Positions 16,378-25,290 of a stretch of DNA of 64,000 nt are shown in pieces. Source of the stretch: Sphaerobacter sp. (lineage in GTDB: Bacteria; Chloroflexota; Chloroflexia; Thermomicrobiales; Thermomicrobiaceae); NCBI GenBank assembly GCA_029961075.1, contig JASBVL010000034.1, forward strand, positions 24,242-88,241. Direction: 5' to 3'. Positions within the stretch are counted from its first letter, which is position 1, and each line of letters begins with the position of its first letter. Under the pieces are notes generated by a model that saw only the letters and a program-made list of their open reading frames with translations, made no database searches and was not told the DNA's origin. The position numbers and the translations under genes were made by a program.

Positions 16378-17055
16378 ATGCCGCTCACCGGGATCGACGC
16401 GCTGGTATTCGACCTGTACGGCACCCTCCTCGACGTGGACCGTCTCGACGAGCAGCGCCGCGCGGTGCTGCCGCAGGCGGAGGGGCTGGTCGCGCTCTGG
16501 CGCGCGACCCAGCTACGCTACACCTTCATCCGCACGCTGATGGGGGATTACGTCGACTTCTGGGCGATCACGGCGGCGGCGCTCGACCACGCGGCCGCCT
16601 GCCTGGGGGTCCCGCTCGCGCCGAGCGAGCGCCAGCGCCTGCTGGACGCGTGGCTCGACCTGCGGCCGTTTCCCGAGGTGCCGGCGGCCCTGGCGGCGCT
16701 GGCCGGGCGGCCGCTGGCGATCCTGTCCAACGGCAGCCCGGCGATGCTGGACGCGGCGCTGGAGCGCAGCGGGCTGAAGCCGGCGTTCGACCTGGTGCTC
16801 AGCGCGGACACGGTCCGGCGCTTCAAACCGCACCCCGCGGTCTACGCGCTGGCGCCTGCCTGGCTGCGGCTGCCGGCCGAGCGGATCCTCTTCTGCTCCA
16901 GCAACGGCTTCGACGTGGCCGGCGCGGGGCGCTTTGGGCTGCGGGTGTGCCACGTGGCGCGGGATCGGGCGCCGCTCGACCGGCTGGGGGTGGAGCCGGA
17001 CGTGACGATCGCCTCGCTGGCGGATCTGCCGGGTCTGCTGGCGCCGCGCGCGTGA
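16378..17055 (+). CDS. Haloacid dehalogenase, type II (HAD superfamily)
   Basis: Cytoplasmic hydrolase of 225 residues. HAD motif I is VFDLYGTLLD with nucleophile D12; motif II is ILSNGSP; motif III is the lysine in RRFKPHPAVY; motif IV is SSNGFDVAGA. The cap sequence LWRATQLRYTFIRTLMGDYV is characteristic of (S)-2-haloacid dehalogenases. Length matches that family. I prefer the ATG at 16378, five bases after AGAGGAG, over the GTG six bases earlier. True dehalogenase activity is likely from the motifs but not certain. Confidence 0.87.
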   Translation: MPLTGIDALVFDLYGTLLDVDRLDEQRRAVLPQAEGLVALWRATQLRYTFIRTLMGDYVDFWAITAAALDHAAACLGVPLAPSERQRLLDAWLDLRPFPEVPAALAALAGRPLAILSNGSPAMLDAALERSGLKPAFDLVLSADTVRRFKPHPAVYALAPAWLRLPAERILFCSSNGFDVAGAGRFGLRVCHVARDRAPLDRLGVEPDVTIASLADLPGLLAPRA

Positions 17056-17193
17056 GCGGGGCGGGGGCCTGTCCCAACGGACAGCCGATGACTGTGCCGT
17101 GGTCCGATGGTGGGGGCGGGCGATGTCCCTAATACTTGCGGTAACAGGCAGGGCGACTGAGACCGCACGCCCGACGGCCGACGCTACCCATCG

Positions 17194-19884
17194 GTGAGGG
17201 TGATGACGACGCGCGACAGCCTCTCTCCACATCTCCGTGCCGCCGCAGCGGCCATCCTGGCCCATCGGGAGGCGATCCGTGTCACCTGGGAGTCCCTCCT
17301 CGACCTGCACCCGCAGGAGAAGGCCGCCCAGCAAGCGATCTCCGAACAGCTCGACGCCTGTATCGTCAGCTTCGCCGGCTACCTGCTCGGGGAGGATCCA
17401 AGCATCTCGTCGATGGCGGACCGCTGGTGGGACATGGGGCCCACCCGCGAGCAGGCGGCAGACGCCGCGGTGGCCCTCGGCCTGTTTGCGGAGACGCTGC
17501 GGCGGAGCCTGGCGCGGGTGCCTGGCCTCCGGGTGGACGTGGCGAGACTCGTGCCGGCCGCGTCGGAGTTCGCGCGCGACGTGCTGGGGGCGATCTTCGT
17601 GCGCGAGGGCGCCGGGACGAGCGAACGCGACTGGACCCGTGTGGTGGAGGTGCTGGCCCGGGTCCGGCGCCGGCGGATGGCACGGGTGAGCGCGCTCACC
17701 GACATTGCCCACGCGGTCAGCACGACCCAGAACCCCGACGATCTCTTCGAGCAGGTCCACGCGGCCTGCTCGCGCATCTTCAATGGCGACGACTTCAGTA
17801 TCAGTCTGTACGACGCCGCGACCCGGGCGGTCGTCCCGCACCTGCTCTACGTCGGTGGCGCGCGCCGGCACGACCTGGAAGGCCAGGCGCTTGGCTCCTC
17901 GCTGCATTGGGTGGTGGCGGAGACGCAGCAGCCCTTGGCGGTGGCCGACTACCTGGCGGCCTGCGCCGAGCACGGCGCGGTGCCCGAGCCGGCCTACGCG
18001 GCCAACGGGGCGCGGCCGTGGATGGCGGCGCCGATGGTGCAGGGCGACCAGACGATCGGGGTGATCGCCGTCTTCTCGCCGCTGCTGCCCTTCGATTGGG
18101 AAGATGTCGAGATCCTGGCCGGGATCGCCCGCCATACGGCGGTGGCCCTGGAGAATAGCCGGCTGCTGCGCCAGCAGCAGCGTCGGACCGAGCAGTTGCG
18201 CGCGGTCAACCAACTGGCGCGCCGCCTGGCTGCCCTGCGCGACCCGGACACGCTGCTCTCCACGGCGGTGGTGCTGATCCACCAGCTCCTGGGGTACTCC
18301 GCGGTGTCGCTCTTCCTGGTCGACGACGCGGGCGATACCGTGAGCCTCCGGGCCCACTCCAATCCGGAGACGGCGCGCCAGCTCCTCGGCCTGCGCTTCC
18401 CGATCGGCGCGCAGGGCCCGGGCATCGTCGCCGCCGTGGCGGCCTCGGGGCAGGCGGCGGTGGTGGCCGATGTCTCGCAGGACCCGCGCTACGTCGGCAC
18501 GCCGGCCACGGCCGACACGCGCTCGGAGACGGCGGTGCCGATCCTGCGCGAGGGGCAGGTGCTGGGGGTGCTCGACGTGCAGAGCACCCGGCTCAACGCC
18601 TTCGACGCCGACGACTTGACCACCCTGTCCACCATCGCCGACCAGCTCGCCATCGCGCTCGAGAACGCGCGCCTGTTCCACGAGGAGCACGAGCGCAGCC
18701 GGGCGCTGGCGCTGATGCTGGCGACGACGCGCGCGGCCGGGTCGTCGCTGGTGCTCGACGAGGTGCTGGAGCGCCTGGCGGAGGGCCTGGCCGAGGCGGC
18801 CGGGGTGTCGAACTGCGCGATCTACCTGCTGGACGAAGACGGGCAAACGCTCATGCCGACGGCCATCGCGACCGGCCCCCGGACCTCGTTCGACTGTGGG
18901 CGGCTCCGGGGCACGGTGCTGCGGGTGGACGAGAGCCCGACGATTCGGAGCGTGCTGGCCCAGCGGGAGCCGTTCTCTTGCTGCCGATTGCCGCAGGACA
19001 GCCGCGACGACCCGGTGCTGGAGCGGCTCCTCGCCGGGGGCTGTGGGCTGGCGGTGCCGCTGGCCGCCAAGGGGCGGGTGCTCGGCCTGGCGCTCGTGAT
19101 CGCCGAGCAGCAATGCGACGAATTCACGCCGGATCGCATCCAGTTGATCCGCGGGGTGGCGGACTCGGCGGGCCTGGCGGTGGAGAACGCGCGCCTCTAC
19201 GCGCGGACGCACGGGCTCGCGATCGCCGAGGAGCGCGGTCGGCTGGCGCAGGAGATCCACGATACGCTGGCGCAGGGGCTCACGGCGATCTCCCTCCACC
19301 TCGACCTCGCCGACGCCTACCTGCCCCACAAGCCGGAGCAGGCGAGCGAGAAGGTGCGGCGGGCGCTCGAGCTGACACGCGCCAACCTGGAGGAGGTACG
19401 CCGCTCGGTGCTCGACCTGCGGGCGGCGCGGCTGCATCAGATGTCGCTCCGGGATGCGCTCTGGCGGCTGGTGCAGTCGTTCGCGGCGGAGACCGGGATC
19501 GACGCGGAGTTCACGGCGGAGGGCCTGACGGGGCGCCTCTCGGCGCGGGTCGAGATCGGGCTGTACCGCATCGCCGAGGAGGCGCTGTGCAACGTGCGGC
19601 GCCACGCGGGCGCGCGCCACGTGCGGGTGGGGCTGACGGCGGCGGCGGGGCAGGTGTCGCTCACCGTCGAGGACGATGGGGTCGGCTTTGCGCACGAGGA
19701 CGTGGGGCGCGACAATGGAGGCGGATTTGGCCTGATGTCGATCCGCGAGCGCGCCCGGCTGCTGCGCGGGACGCTCGACCTGAGCAGCGTCCCGGGGGCC
19801 GGGACCCGCCTGGTGGTGACGATTCCGGCCGAAGGGGTGCTGCACGCGACGCCGGTGGGAAAGAACGAGGATACGACGGCATGA
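17194..19884 (+). CDS. GAF-domain sensor histidine kinase (NarX/DegS class)
   Basis: Soluble two-component kinase of 896 residues with no membrane helix. An N-terminal helical region of about 165 residues is followed by three GAF domains (about 170-325, 335-485, 500-665) and a HisKA_3/HATPase module. The phosphorylated H689 lies in LAQEIHDTLAQGLTAISLHL; the ATPase shows YRIAEEALCNVRRHAGA, EDDGVGF and GLMSIRERA. Input is therefore cytoplasmic, perhaps a small ligand, redox or light. GTG at 17194; an ATG at 17203 (MTTRDS) is an equally good start. The stop overlaps the start of the response-regulator gene in ATGA, so the two form a pair. Confidence 0.92.
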   Translation: MRVMTTRDSLSPHLRAAAAAILAHREAIRVTWESLLDLHPQEKAAQQAISEQLDACIVSFAGYLLGEDPSISSMADRWWDMGPTREQAADAAVALGLFAETLRRSLARVPGLRVDVARLVPAASEFARDVLGAIFVREGAGTSERDWTRVVEVLARVRRRRMARVSALTDIAHAVSTTQNPDDLFEQVHAACSRIFNGDDFSISLYDAATRAVVPHLLYVGGARRHDLEGQALGSSLHWVVAETQQPLAVADYLAACAEHGAVPEPAYAANGARPWMAAPMVQGDQTIGVIAVFSPLLPFDWEDVEILAGIARHTAVALENSRLLRQQQRRTEQLRAVNQLARRLAALRDPDTLLSTAVVLIHQLLGYSAVSLFLVDDAGDTVSLRAHSNPETARQLLGLRFPIGAQGPGIVAAVAASGQAAVVADVSQDPRYVGTPATADTRSETAVPILREGQVLGVLDVQSTRLNAFDADDLTTLSTIADQLAIALENARLFHEEHERSRALALMLATTRAAGSSLVLDEVLERLAEGLAEAAGVSNCAIYLLDEDGQTLMPTAIATGPRTSFDCGRLRGTVLRVDESPTIRSVLAQREPFSCCRLPQDSRDDPVLERLLAGGCGLAVPLAAKGRVLGLALVIAEQQCDEFTPDRIQLIRGVADSAGLAVENARLYARTHGLAIAEERGRLAQEIHDTLAQGLTAISLHLDLADAYLPHKPEQASEKVRRALELTRANLEEVRRSVLDLRAARLHQMSLRDALWRLVQSFAAETGIDAEFTAEGLTGRLSARVEIGLYRIAEEALCNVRRHAGARHVRVGLTAAAGQVSLTVEDDGVGFAHEDVGRDNGGGFGLMSIRERARLLRGTLDLSSVPGAGTRLVVTIPAEGVLHATPVGKNEDTTA

Positions 19885-20519
19885 TTCGGATACTCGTCGT
19901 CGACGATCACCCGGTCGTCCGGGAGGGGCTGGTGGCCATCCTGGAGGCACAGGACGACTTGACCGTCGTTGGCGAGGCCGGCGACGGGGACGAGGCCGTG
20001 CGCCAGTACCAGGCGCTCCGGCCCGATGTGGTGCTGATGGATCTGGCCATGCCGGGGACCGACGGGGTCCAGGCGATCCAGGAGATCAAGCGCTTCGACC
20101 CGGACGCCCACGTCGTGGTGCTCACCGCCTACGATACGGACGAGCGGATCCTCCAGGCGGTGCAGGCGGGGGCCTCAGGCTATCTCCTCAAGGGCGCGCC
20201 GCGTGAGGAGATCTTCCGGGCGGTGCGCGTGGTTCACCGGGGCGGCTCGCTGCTGGAGCCGGTGGTCGCGGGCAAGTTGCTGAGCCGGGTCGGCGACATG
20301 CTGCGGGGCGAGCCGGCCGAGGAGGAGCTGACGCCGCGGGAGCTGGATGTGCTGACGCTCATGGCGCGCGGCCTCCGCAACAAAGAGATCGCCTACGAGC
20401 TCTCCATCACCGAGCGCACCGTCAAATTCCACGCCAACGCGATCTACCGCAAGCTGGACGTTGGCGGCCGGACCGAGGCCGTCAGCAAGGCGATCCAGCG
20501 CGGGCTGGTCCGTCCCTAG
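19881..20519 (+). CDS. NarL/FixJ-family response regulator
   Basis: DNA-binding response regulator of 212 residues, the cognate partner of the overlapping kinase. The receiver (1-120) has the acidic pair in VVDDHPVV, the phospho-acceptor D54 in VVLMDLAMPG, T in VVLTAYD and K in GYLLKGAPREE. The C-terminal LuxR-type helix-turn-helix is LTPRELDVLTLMARGLRNKE, then ITERTVKFHANAIYRKL. Translation is coupled to the kinase by ATGA. Targets are unknown. Confidence 0.94.
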   Translation: MIRILVVDDHPVVREGLVAILEAQDDLTVVGEAGDGDEAVRQYQALRPDVVLMDLAMPGTDGVQAIQEIKRFDPDAHVVVLTAYDTDERILQAVQAGASGYLLKGAPREEIFRAVRVVHRGGSLLEPVVAGKLLSRVGDMLRGEPAEEELTPRELDVLTLMARGLRNKEIAYELSITERTVKFHANAIYRKLDVGGRTEAVSKAIQRGLVRP

Positions 20520-20860
20520 GGCTGGCTGGCGACCGTGCGGACGTGGTGGCCCGGCGCGGGCGGGGTGCCGGGCTTCCGCAGGTTGCGCGAATCGGCAAGG
20601 GTGCGCCGATGGCGAGCCAAAGGCGGTCCTGCGCGTAGCGGGGCCCCTGCATCAGCCGGGTGCGGGTGGGCTACGCTTTTCCTGTGGCTACGTGCAGGCA
20701 AGATGGTGGAAATCAGCTATGATAAGGGGCAACCCGCGCCAAACGGCGGTGGACGGGGCGCGGGGACCGGTGCGGTGCCAGCACCGACCGGACGGAGAGT
20801 TTGCGCACCACGCGACATCTCCGAGGCATGCGAGGAGCAGAGAGCAGAGGGGAGCCGACG
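20520..20860. other. Intergenic region upstream of Lrp-type regulator
   Basis: 341 bp with no credible gene. A good -10 (TATGAT, 20718-20723) lies 138 bp before the Lrp start, but no -35 is placed well for it. A small inverted repeat GGTGCGGTGCCAGCACCG lies near 20770-20787. Confidence 0.5.
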
Positions 20861-21391
20861 ATGAGTGATGGCCAGGGTCCGCGGCGGGTCAGGCAGCTTC
20901 AGCCCGATAATCTCGATCGGCAGATTATTCGCATGCTGCGTGCGGACGGCCGCCGCAGCAATCGCGAGATCGCGCGGCGGCTGAACGTGCCCGAAGCGAC
21001 GGTACGCTATCGCGTCCGCCGGCTGATCGAGAGCGGGGTGCTCAAGATCACGGCCTCGGTCGACCCCGCGCATCTTGGCTACGCCCTGACGGCGGTGATC
21101 AGCGTGCAGGTGGAGCCGGAGCGGATCAGCGAGGCCGCGGAGACGATCGCCGGGATGCCCGAGGTGATGTGGTGCGCGATTACGGCCGGCGCGCACGACA
21201 TCATGGTGATGGCGTCCTTCCGCAGCCAGGAGGAGATGTTCGCCTTCCTGACCGACCGGTTGGCGCGGATTCCGGGGACGCTCCGGACCGAGACCTCCGT
21301 CGCGCTGCGGGTGCTGAAGAAGCAGCACGAGTGGGCGACCGACCTGACCTCGAAGGTCGAGCGCGGCGAGCCCATCGGCACGACCTCCTGA
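20861..21391 (+). CDS. Lrp/AsnC-family transcription regulator
   Basis: Regulator of 176 residues. Residues about 15-65 form the AsnC helix-turn-helix (LDRQIIRMLRADGRRSNREI, then LNVPEATVRYRVRRLIESGV). The C-terminal RAM effector domain follows (VDPAHLGYALTAVISVQV, TAGAHDIMVMASFRS, LKKQHEW). ATG at 20861 with AGAGGGGAG upstream. It lies 64 bp before a sugar kinase gene, possibly cotranscribed. Effector unknown; amino acids are usual for the family. Confidence 0.9.
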   Translation: MSDGQGPRRVRQLQPDNLDRQIIRMLRADGRRSNREIARRLNVPEATVRYRVRRLIESGVLKITASVDPAHLGYALTAVISVQVEPERISEAAETIAGMPEVMWCAITAGAHDIMVMASFRSQEEMFAFLTDRLARIPGTLRTETSVALRVLKKQHEWATDLTSKVERGEPIGTTS

Positions 21392-21455
21392 CCGCCAATC
21401 ACCGCGGGGGCGGGCTGCATGCCGCCGGCGCGGCGATCGGCCCAAGGGGTGGGGT

Positions 21456-22430
21456 GTGGTGGCGGCTGACTACGACGTCGTAACCTTCGGCGAGACGATG
21501 ATTCGCCTGGCGACGCGCCCGGGCGAGCGGCTGGAGACGGCAGCCACGCTCGAGGCGGGGATCGGCGGTGCCGAGTCCAACGTCGCCGTCGCCCTCGCCC
21601 GCCTCGGGCGGCGGGTCGCCTGGTCCTCGGTGCTCCCGCGCAACCCCTTCGGCGCGCGAATCGCCGGCGAGCTGCGCCGCCACGGCGTCGACGTCTCCCA
21701 CGTCCACTGGGTCGACCAGGGGCGCGTCGGGGTCTACTACCTCGACACGGGCGCCGCGCCGCGCCCCACCCAGGTGCTCTACGACCGTGCCGGGTCGGCG
21801 GTGGCCACCTGCGACCCCGACGCGCTCGACCCGGCGCTGGCCGCGCGCGGGCGGCTGCTCCACCTCACCGGCATTACCCCGGCGCTGAGCGCCCAGTGCG
21901 CCGCGATCACCCGGCGGCTGGCGGACGCCGCCAGGGCGGCGGGGGTCCCGATCAGCTTCGACGTCAACTACCGGAGCCGGCTGTGGTCGCCCCAGGAGGC
22001 GGCCGCCGGCCTGGAGCCGCTCTGCCGCGCGGCGACGGTCCTGCTCTGCGGGCGCAGCGACGCGCGCACCGTCTGGGGCCTGAGCGGCTCGGACGAGGCG
22101 CTGCTCCGGGGGCTGGCCGCGCGCTTCGGCGCGCCGGTCACGGTGCTGACGACCGGGGAGAACGGGGCGCTGGCCCTGACGCCGGACGGGACCCTCCACC
22201 GGGAGCCGGCCGTCAGCGTCGCGGTGATCGACCGCGTCGGCGCCGGGGATGCCTTCGCCGCCGGCTTCCTCCACGGGTATCTCGCGGGCGACGTGCCGCT
22301 CGGGCTGCGGCTCGGCGTGCGCCTGGCGGCGCTGAAGATGACGGTCCGCGGCGACCTGGCGGTCCTGAGCGGCGAGGATATCGCGGCCTGCCTCAGTGAC
22401 GCGGGCCAGCCGCAGGCGATCGTGCGGTGA
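21456..22430 (+). CDS. PfkB-family sugar kinase, 2-keto-3-deoxygluconate kinase-like
   Basis: ATP-dependent sugar kinase of 324 residues. N-terminal VVTFGETMIRLATRPGERLE and GGAESNVAVALARLGRRVAW match the KDG kinase branch of the ribokinase family. The C-terminal signature is DRVGAGDAFAAGFLHGYLAG, where the aspartate in GAGD is the catalytic base. VSFDVNYRSRLWS-like (ISFDVNYRSRLW) is also typical of KdgK. Several GTG codons overlap at 21454-21461; 21456 is taken. Substrate specificity is inferred. A composite repeat follows. Confidence 0.85.
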   Translation: MVAADYDVVTFGETMIRLATRPGERLETAATLEAGIGGAESNVAVALARLGRRVAWSSVLPRNPFGARIAGELRRHGVDVSHVHWVDQGRVGVYYLDTGAAPRPTQVLYDRAGSAVATCDPDALDPALAARGRLLHLTGITPALSAQCAAITRRLADAARAAGVPISFDVNYRSRLWSPQEAAAGLEPLCRAATVLLCGRSDARTVWGLSGSDEALLRGLAARFGAPVTVLTTGENGALALTPDGTLHREPAVSVAVIDRVGAGDAFAAGFLHGYLAGDVPLGLRLGVRLAALKMTVRGDLAVLSGEDIAACLSDAGQPQAIVR

Positions 22431-22454
22431 GGGGCGGCGAGGGGCAACCGTCAG

Positions 22455-22743
22455 GCGTCAGGCGTGGTGCGTGATCCGTGCGTATTGCGTACTGCGTATT
22501 GCGTACTGCGTCATCCGTCACGCGTCGTCCGGGGCGCGGGGCACCGCCCACCTGACGCGATGCGGCAGACCTGCCACGCGCTGGGCGGGTGGGCGCCCGA
22601 CCCTCACCCCCGTCCCCCCTCTCCCAACCTTAGGAGAGGGGGAACAAACGGCACACGCACTGCGAATCACGGATCACGGAATACGCACGACGCACCACGC
22701 AATACGCAGTACGCAATACGGACCACGCATGACGCATGACGTA
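22455..22743. repeat. Composite intergenic repeat B (heptamer arms plus hairpin)
   Basis: Between convergent genes. Left arm 22455-22531: GCGTCAG, GCGTGGT, GCGTGAT, CCGT, then GCGTATT, GCGTACT, GCGTATT, GCGTACT, GCGTCAT, CCGTCAC, GCGTCGT in 7-bp register. Centre 22608-22652: CCCTCACCCCC, then a hairpin CCCCCTCTCC/GGAGAGGGGG. Right arm 22665-22743: CACGGAT, CACGGAA, TACGCAC, GACGCAC, CACGCAA, TACGCAG, TACGCAA, TACGGAC, CACGCAT, GACGCAT, the complementary orientation. Ends CGTCAGGCGTCA and TGACGCATGACG look like imperfect terminal inverted repeats. Confidence 0.85.
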
Positions 22744-22761
22744 GCCGGGCCCCGCCTCGCC

Positions 22762-23277
22762 TCACGGCTGGTCCTGGCCCTGGAAGCGGCCGCTGTAGGC
22801 GGCTTCGCCGACGCACTCTTCCAGGATGATCTGGCAGATGGCGGTGCCGGGGTGGATGGCGAGCGGCACCGGGCCGGCGTTGTTCATCTCGAGCACCTGC
22901 TTGGCGCGCGTGATGCCGGGCTGCATGAAGTTCGCCGTGACGTGCACCATCAGCCCGATGCGGGCGAAGCGGCTGCGGCCCTGGATCCAGCCGCAGACGT
23001 CGGGGGGCAGCGTGATGCGCTCCTGGGTGACGCCGTGGATCGCCTGGCCCGGGAGGAGCAGGAAGTAGTCGTCGACCTCGATCAGGCGGGTCACCGACCG
23101 GTAGTCGGCGTCGTCGGTGACGTGGAAGATCTCCTGGGCTGGCTGAAACACGCGGAACTGCCGTCCCAGGTGCAGGTCGATCGAGGCCGGTCCCACCTGT
23201 GCCGGATCGAACGGATCGATCACGATGGTACCGGCCTCGATGCGCCGGAGGATCTCCGAGCGGGTCAGCACTGCCAT
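22762..23277 (-). CDS. dcd: dCTP deaminase
   Basis: Enzyme of 171 residues converting dCTP to dUTP for thymidylate synthesis. Family blocks are VGPASIDLHLGRQF, PGQAIHGVTQERI, GRSRFARIGLMVHVTANFMQ and a C-terminal PLAIHPGTAICQI. The conserved glutamate is in QVLEMNNAG. ATG at 23277 with a strong AAGGAGG eight bases upstream. Whether it is mono- or bifunctional (with dUTPase activity) cannot be read with confidence. Adjacent amidase genes read the same way but the 74-bp gap gives no functional link. Confidence 0.92.
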   Translation of the reverse strand: MAVLTRSEILRRIEAGTIVIDPFDPAQVGPASIDLHLGRQFRVFQPAQEIFHVTDDADYRSVTRLIEVDDYFLLLPGQAIHGVTQERITLPPDVCGWIQGRSRFARIGLMVHVTANFMQPGITRAKQVLEMNNAGPVPLAIHPGTAICQIILEECVGEAAYSGRFQGQDQP

Positions 23278-23351
23278 GGCGTCCTCCTTCTGTCGATGAT
23301 GATGCCGCGGTGGAGAGTGGGCGCCGTGGGGCTGCCGCGCGGGGGGCCGGT

Positions 23352-24812
23352 TCAGGCGGTGCTGGGCCGCTCCGGCTCTTCCCCGGTCTCCTCCTCGGCC
23401 TGCTGCGCCGGCGCGCTGCCGGGCTCGGCGGGCGGCTCGCCCGGCTCAGACGTGGCCGCCTCCGCGGGCGCGGCCGGCTCGGCCTCGGCGACCTTCGCAG
23501 ACGCCGCGGGCGGCGCGAGATCGGGCGGGGCGATCGTGCCGAGCACGCGGGCGCACCAGCCGGCGACGGCCAACAGCGCGGCGTCGTGGCCGCGGCGGGC
23601 GACGAGCTGGGTGGCGAGCGGCAGGCCGTCGGCGTTGAGGCCGGTCGGGAGCGTGATGGTCGGCGTGCCGAGCAGGGACCACGGCGCCTGGAAGGTGCGG
23701 TCGCCGGTGGTGGTGTGGCGCGGCGCCGCATTGCTGGCGGTGGGCAGGAGATAGGCGTCGATGCCGGCGAGGGCGGCGTCGACCGCGTGGCCGAGCTGCC
23801 GCCGCAGCCGGCGGGCCTTGAGCACGTAGGCGGCGGGGATGAGCTGGCCCACCTCGATCTCCTGGCGGAGGATGGCCCCGTAGTCGTTCGGGTAGCGGGC
23901 GAGCTGCTCGGCGTGGAGCGCCGCGACCTCGGCCTGCATGATCACGTGATGGACCGCCAGGAGGAGGTCGAGCTCGACCGGGAGCGATCGCTCCTCGACC
24001 GTGGCGCCGGCCGCGCGCAGCCGCGCGGCGACATCGGTCAGGTGGTCCCGCACGTCCGGCTCGGCGCGCTCCAGGAAGTCGGTGAGGAGGACGAGGCGCG
24101 GGGGCGTGGTGCGCGCCGCGCGGTCGGGCTCGGTGTCGGTCAGGGCGCCGAAGGTGAGCGCGACGTCGTCGACGGTGCGGGCCAGGAGGCCGACGTGGTC
24201 GAGCGACCAGGCCAGCGGGATGACCCCCTGCCGGCTGATCCAGTTGTAGGTGGGCTTGAACCCGACGGTGCCGCAGTAGGCGGCCGGGCGCAGCACGGAG
24301 CCGGCCGTCTGGGTCCCCAGGGCCAGCGGGACCATCCGCGCGGCGACGGCCGCGCCGGACCCGGCGCTCGATCCGCCCGGGGTCCGGTCCGCCCTCCAGG
24401 GGTTCCTGGTCGGAGCCGGGTCGGCGTGTGCGAACTGGGTCGTGTGTACCTTGCCGAGGATGACTGCCCCGGCGGCGCGCAGCCGCGCGACGACGGCCGC
24501 GTCCTCGGTCGCCACCCGGTCGCGGTAGGGAGCGAAGCCGGCGGCCGTGGGCAGGCCCGCGACATCGATGACGTCTTTGACGCCGACGGGCACCCCATGC
24601 AGCGGGCCGATCGTCCCCGCGGCGGCGTCGCGGTCGCGTGCGGCGGCCTCGGCCAGGGCCGCGTCGGCCGCCACCGTGGCCCACGCCTGGATCTCCGCGT
24701 CGAGGCCGGTGATGCGCTCCAGCAGCGCGGCGACGAGGTCGACCGCGGACAGCTCCCGCGCGCGCACGCGCTGGACGATCTCGCGGGCGGTGAGGTCGGC
24801 GAGCGTCGTCAT
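23352..24812 (-). CDS. Amidase-signature family hydrolase with acidic C-terminal tail
   Basis: Amidohydrolase of 486 residues. The triad lysine is in VPVGVKDVIDVAG, the cis-serine in TPGGSSAGSGAAV, and the nucleophile in TQTAGSVLRPAAY, where the usual DTGGS is QTAGS as in AtzE-type enzymes. The catalytic part ends near residue 425; the last 55 residues are a Pro/Ala/Glu tail (EPAAPAEAATSEPGEPPAEP) of low complexity, unusual for the family. ATG at 24812 overlaps the stop of a 69-residue upstream gene by ATGA, so the two are coupled and may form a complex. Substrate unknown; biuret-type or small amides would fit an AtzE-like enzyme. Confidence 0.88.
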   Translation of the reverse strand: MTTLADLTAREIVQRVRARELSAVDLVAALLERITGLDAEIQAWATVAADAALAEAAARDRDAAAGTIGPLHGVPVGVKDVIDVAGLPTAAGFAPYRDRVATEDAAVVARLRAAGAVILGKVHTTQFAHADPAPTRNPWRADRTPGGSSAGSGAAVAARMVPLALGTQTAGSVLRPAAYCGTVGFKPTYNWISRQGVIPLAWSLDHVGLLARTVDDVALTFGALTDTEPDRAARTTPPRLVLLTDFLERAEPDVRDHLTDVAARLRAAGATVEERSLPVELDLLLAVHHVIMQAEVAALHAEQLARYPNDYGAILRQEIEVGQLIPAAYVLKARRLRRQLGHAVDAALAGIDAYLLPTASNAAPRHTTTGDRTFQAPWSLLGTPTITLPTGLNADGLPLATQLVARRGHDAALLAVAGWCARVLGTIAPPDLAPPAASAKVAEAEPAAPAEAATSEPGEPPAEPGSAPAQQAEEETGEEPERPSTA

Positions 24813-25018
24813 GCGTCACCCCCTCCGTTGACGCCGGACGTATCGGGCGCGGCGTCGCGGAGATCCAAGGGCACGGCGGCGATCCGTGCCAGGGCGCCCG
24901 CGGTGCGCTCCAGGGTGCCTGCCATCTCGTAGGTGCGCATCGGCCCGAAGGTCTCGGCGGCCATGCGGCGGAGCTGGGCGAGGACCTTCTTCTCGGATAG
25001 CTGTGCGTCCAGTTTCAC
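24809..25018 (-). CDS. Small GatC/AtzG-like amidase partner (putative)
   Basis: Small soluble protein of 69 residues, KLDAQLSEKKVLAQLRRMAA onwards, ending near PLDLRDAAPDTSGVN. The helix TLERTAGALARIAAVPLDLR resembles the C-terminal half of GatC/AtzG-type (DUF4089-like) small subunits that wrap around amidases. The GTG at 25018 is chosen because similarity begins there; the ribosome binding site is weak and an upstream extension of the frame looks non-coding. Its stop overlaps the amidase start in ATGA, the strongest support for a functional pair. Family membership is inferred from pattern and context. Confidence 0.6.
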   Translation of the reverse strand: MKLDAQLSEKKVLAQLRRMAAETFGPMRTYEMAGTLERTAGALARIAAVPLDLRDAAPDTSGVNGGGDA

Positions 25019-25290
25019 GGTGGTGCCCGTTTCCCCGTTTGCCTGACCGGTGGTGGCCAGCGGTGAGCGCGACGGCCGGAGATCGGCCGTGGAGAGTAGT
25101 CTGAGCGAGCCGGCCCCGCGCGTCAAGCCGCGCGGGGCGCGGCGGGCCGGGCCATTTCTCAACGAACGGGGCGTGTTATAGTCCATGGTGGCGCCGGTCG
25201 GCGGTCGCACCCTGTTCCGCCATGGGTGGGGCGGTCGTGCGCGATCGGCCCGGGTATCGCGCGGCTCGTGATACGCACGGAGGAGGAGAC

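Noticed and set aside
16513..19950. A 1145-codon open frame on the minus strand
   Set aside because: It is antisense to the haloacid dehalogenase and histidine kinase genes, which have clear catalytic motifs; the antisense product is low-complexity.
22455..22743. Heptamer arrays considered as a CRISPR array
   Set aside because: Units are 7 bp, degenerate and directly adjacent, with no spacers of about 30-40 bp, and no cas gene is in the window.
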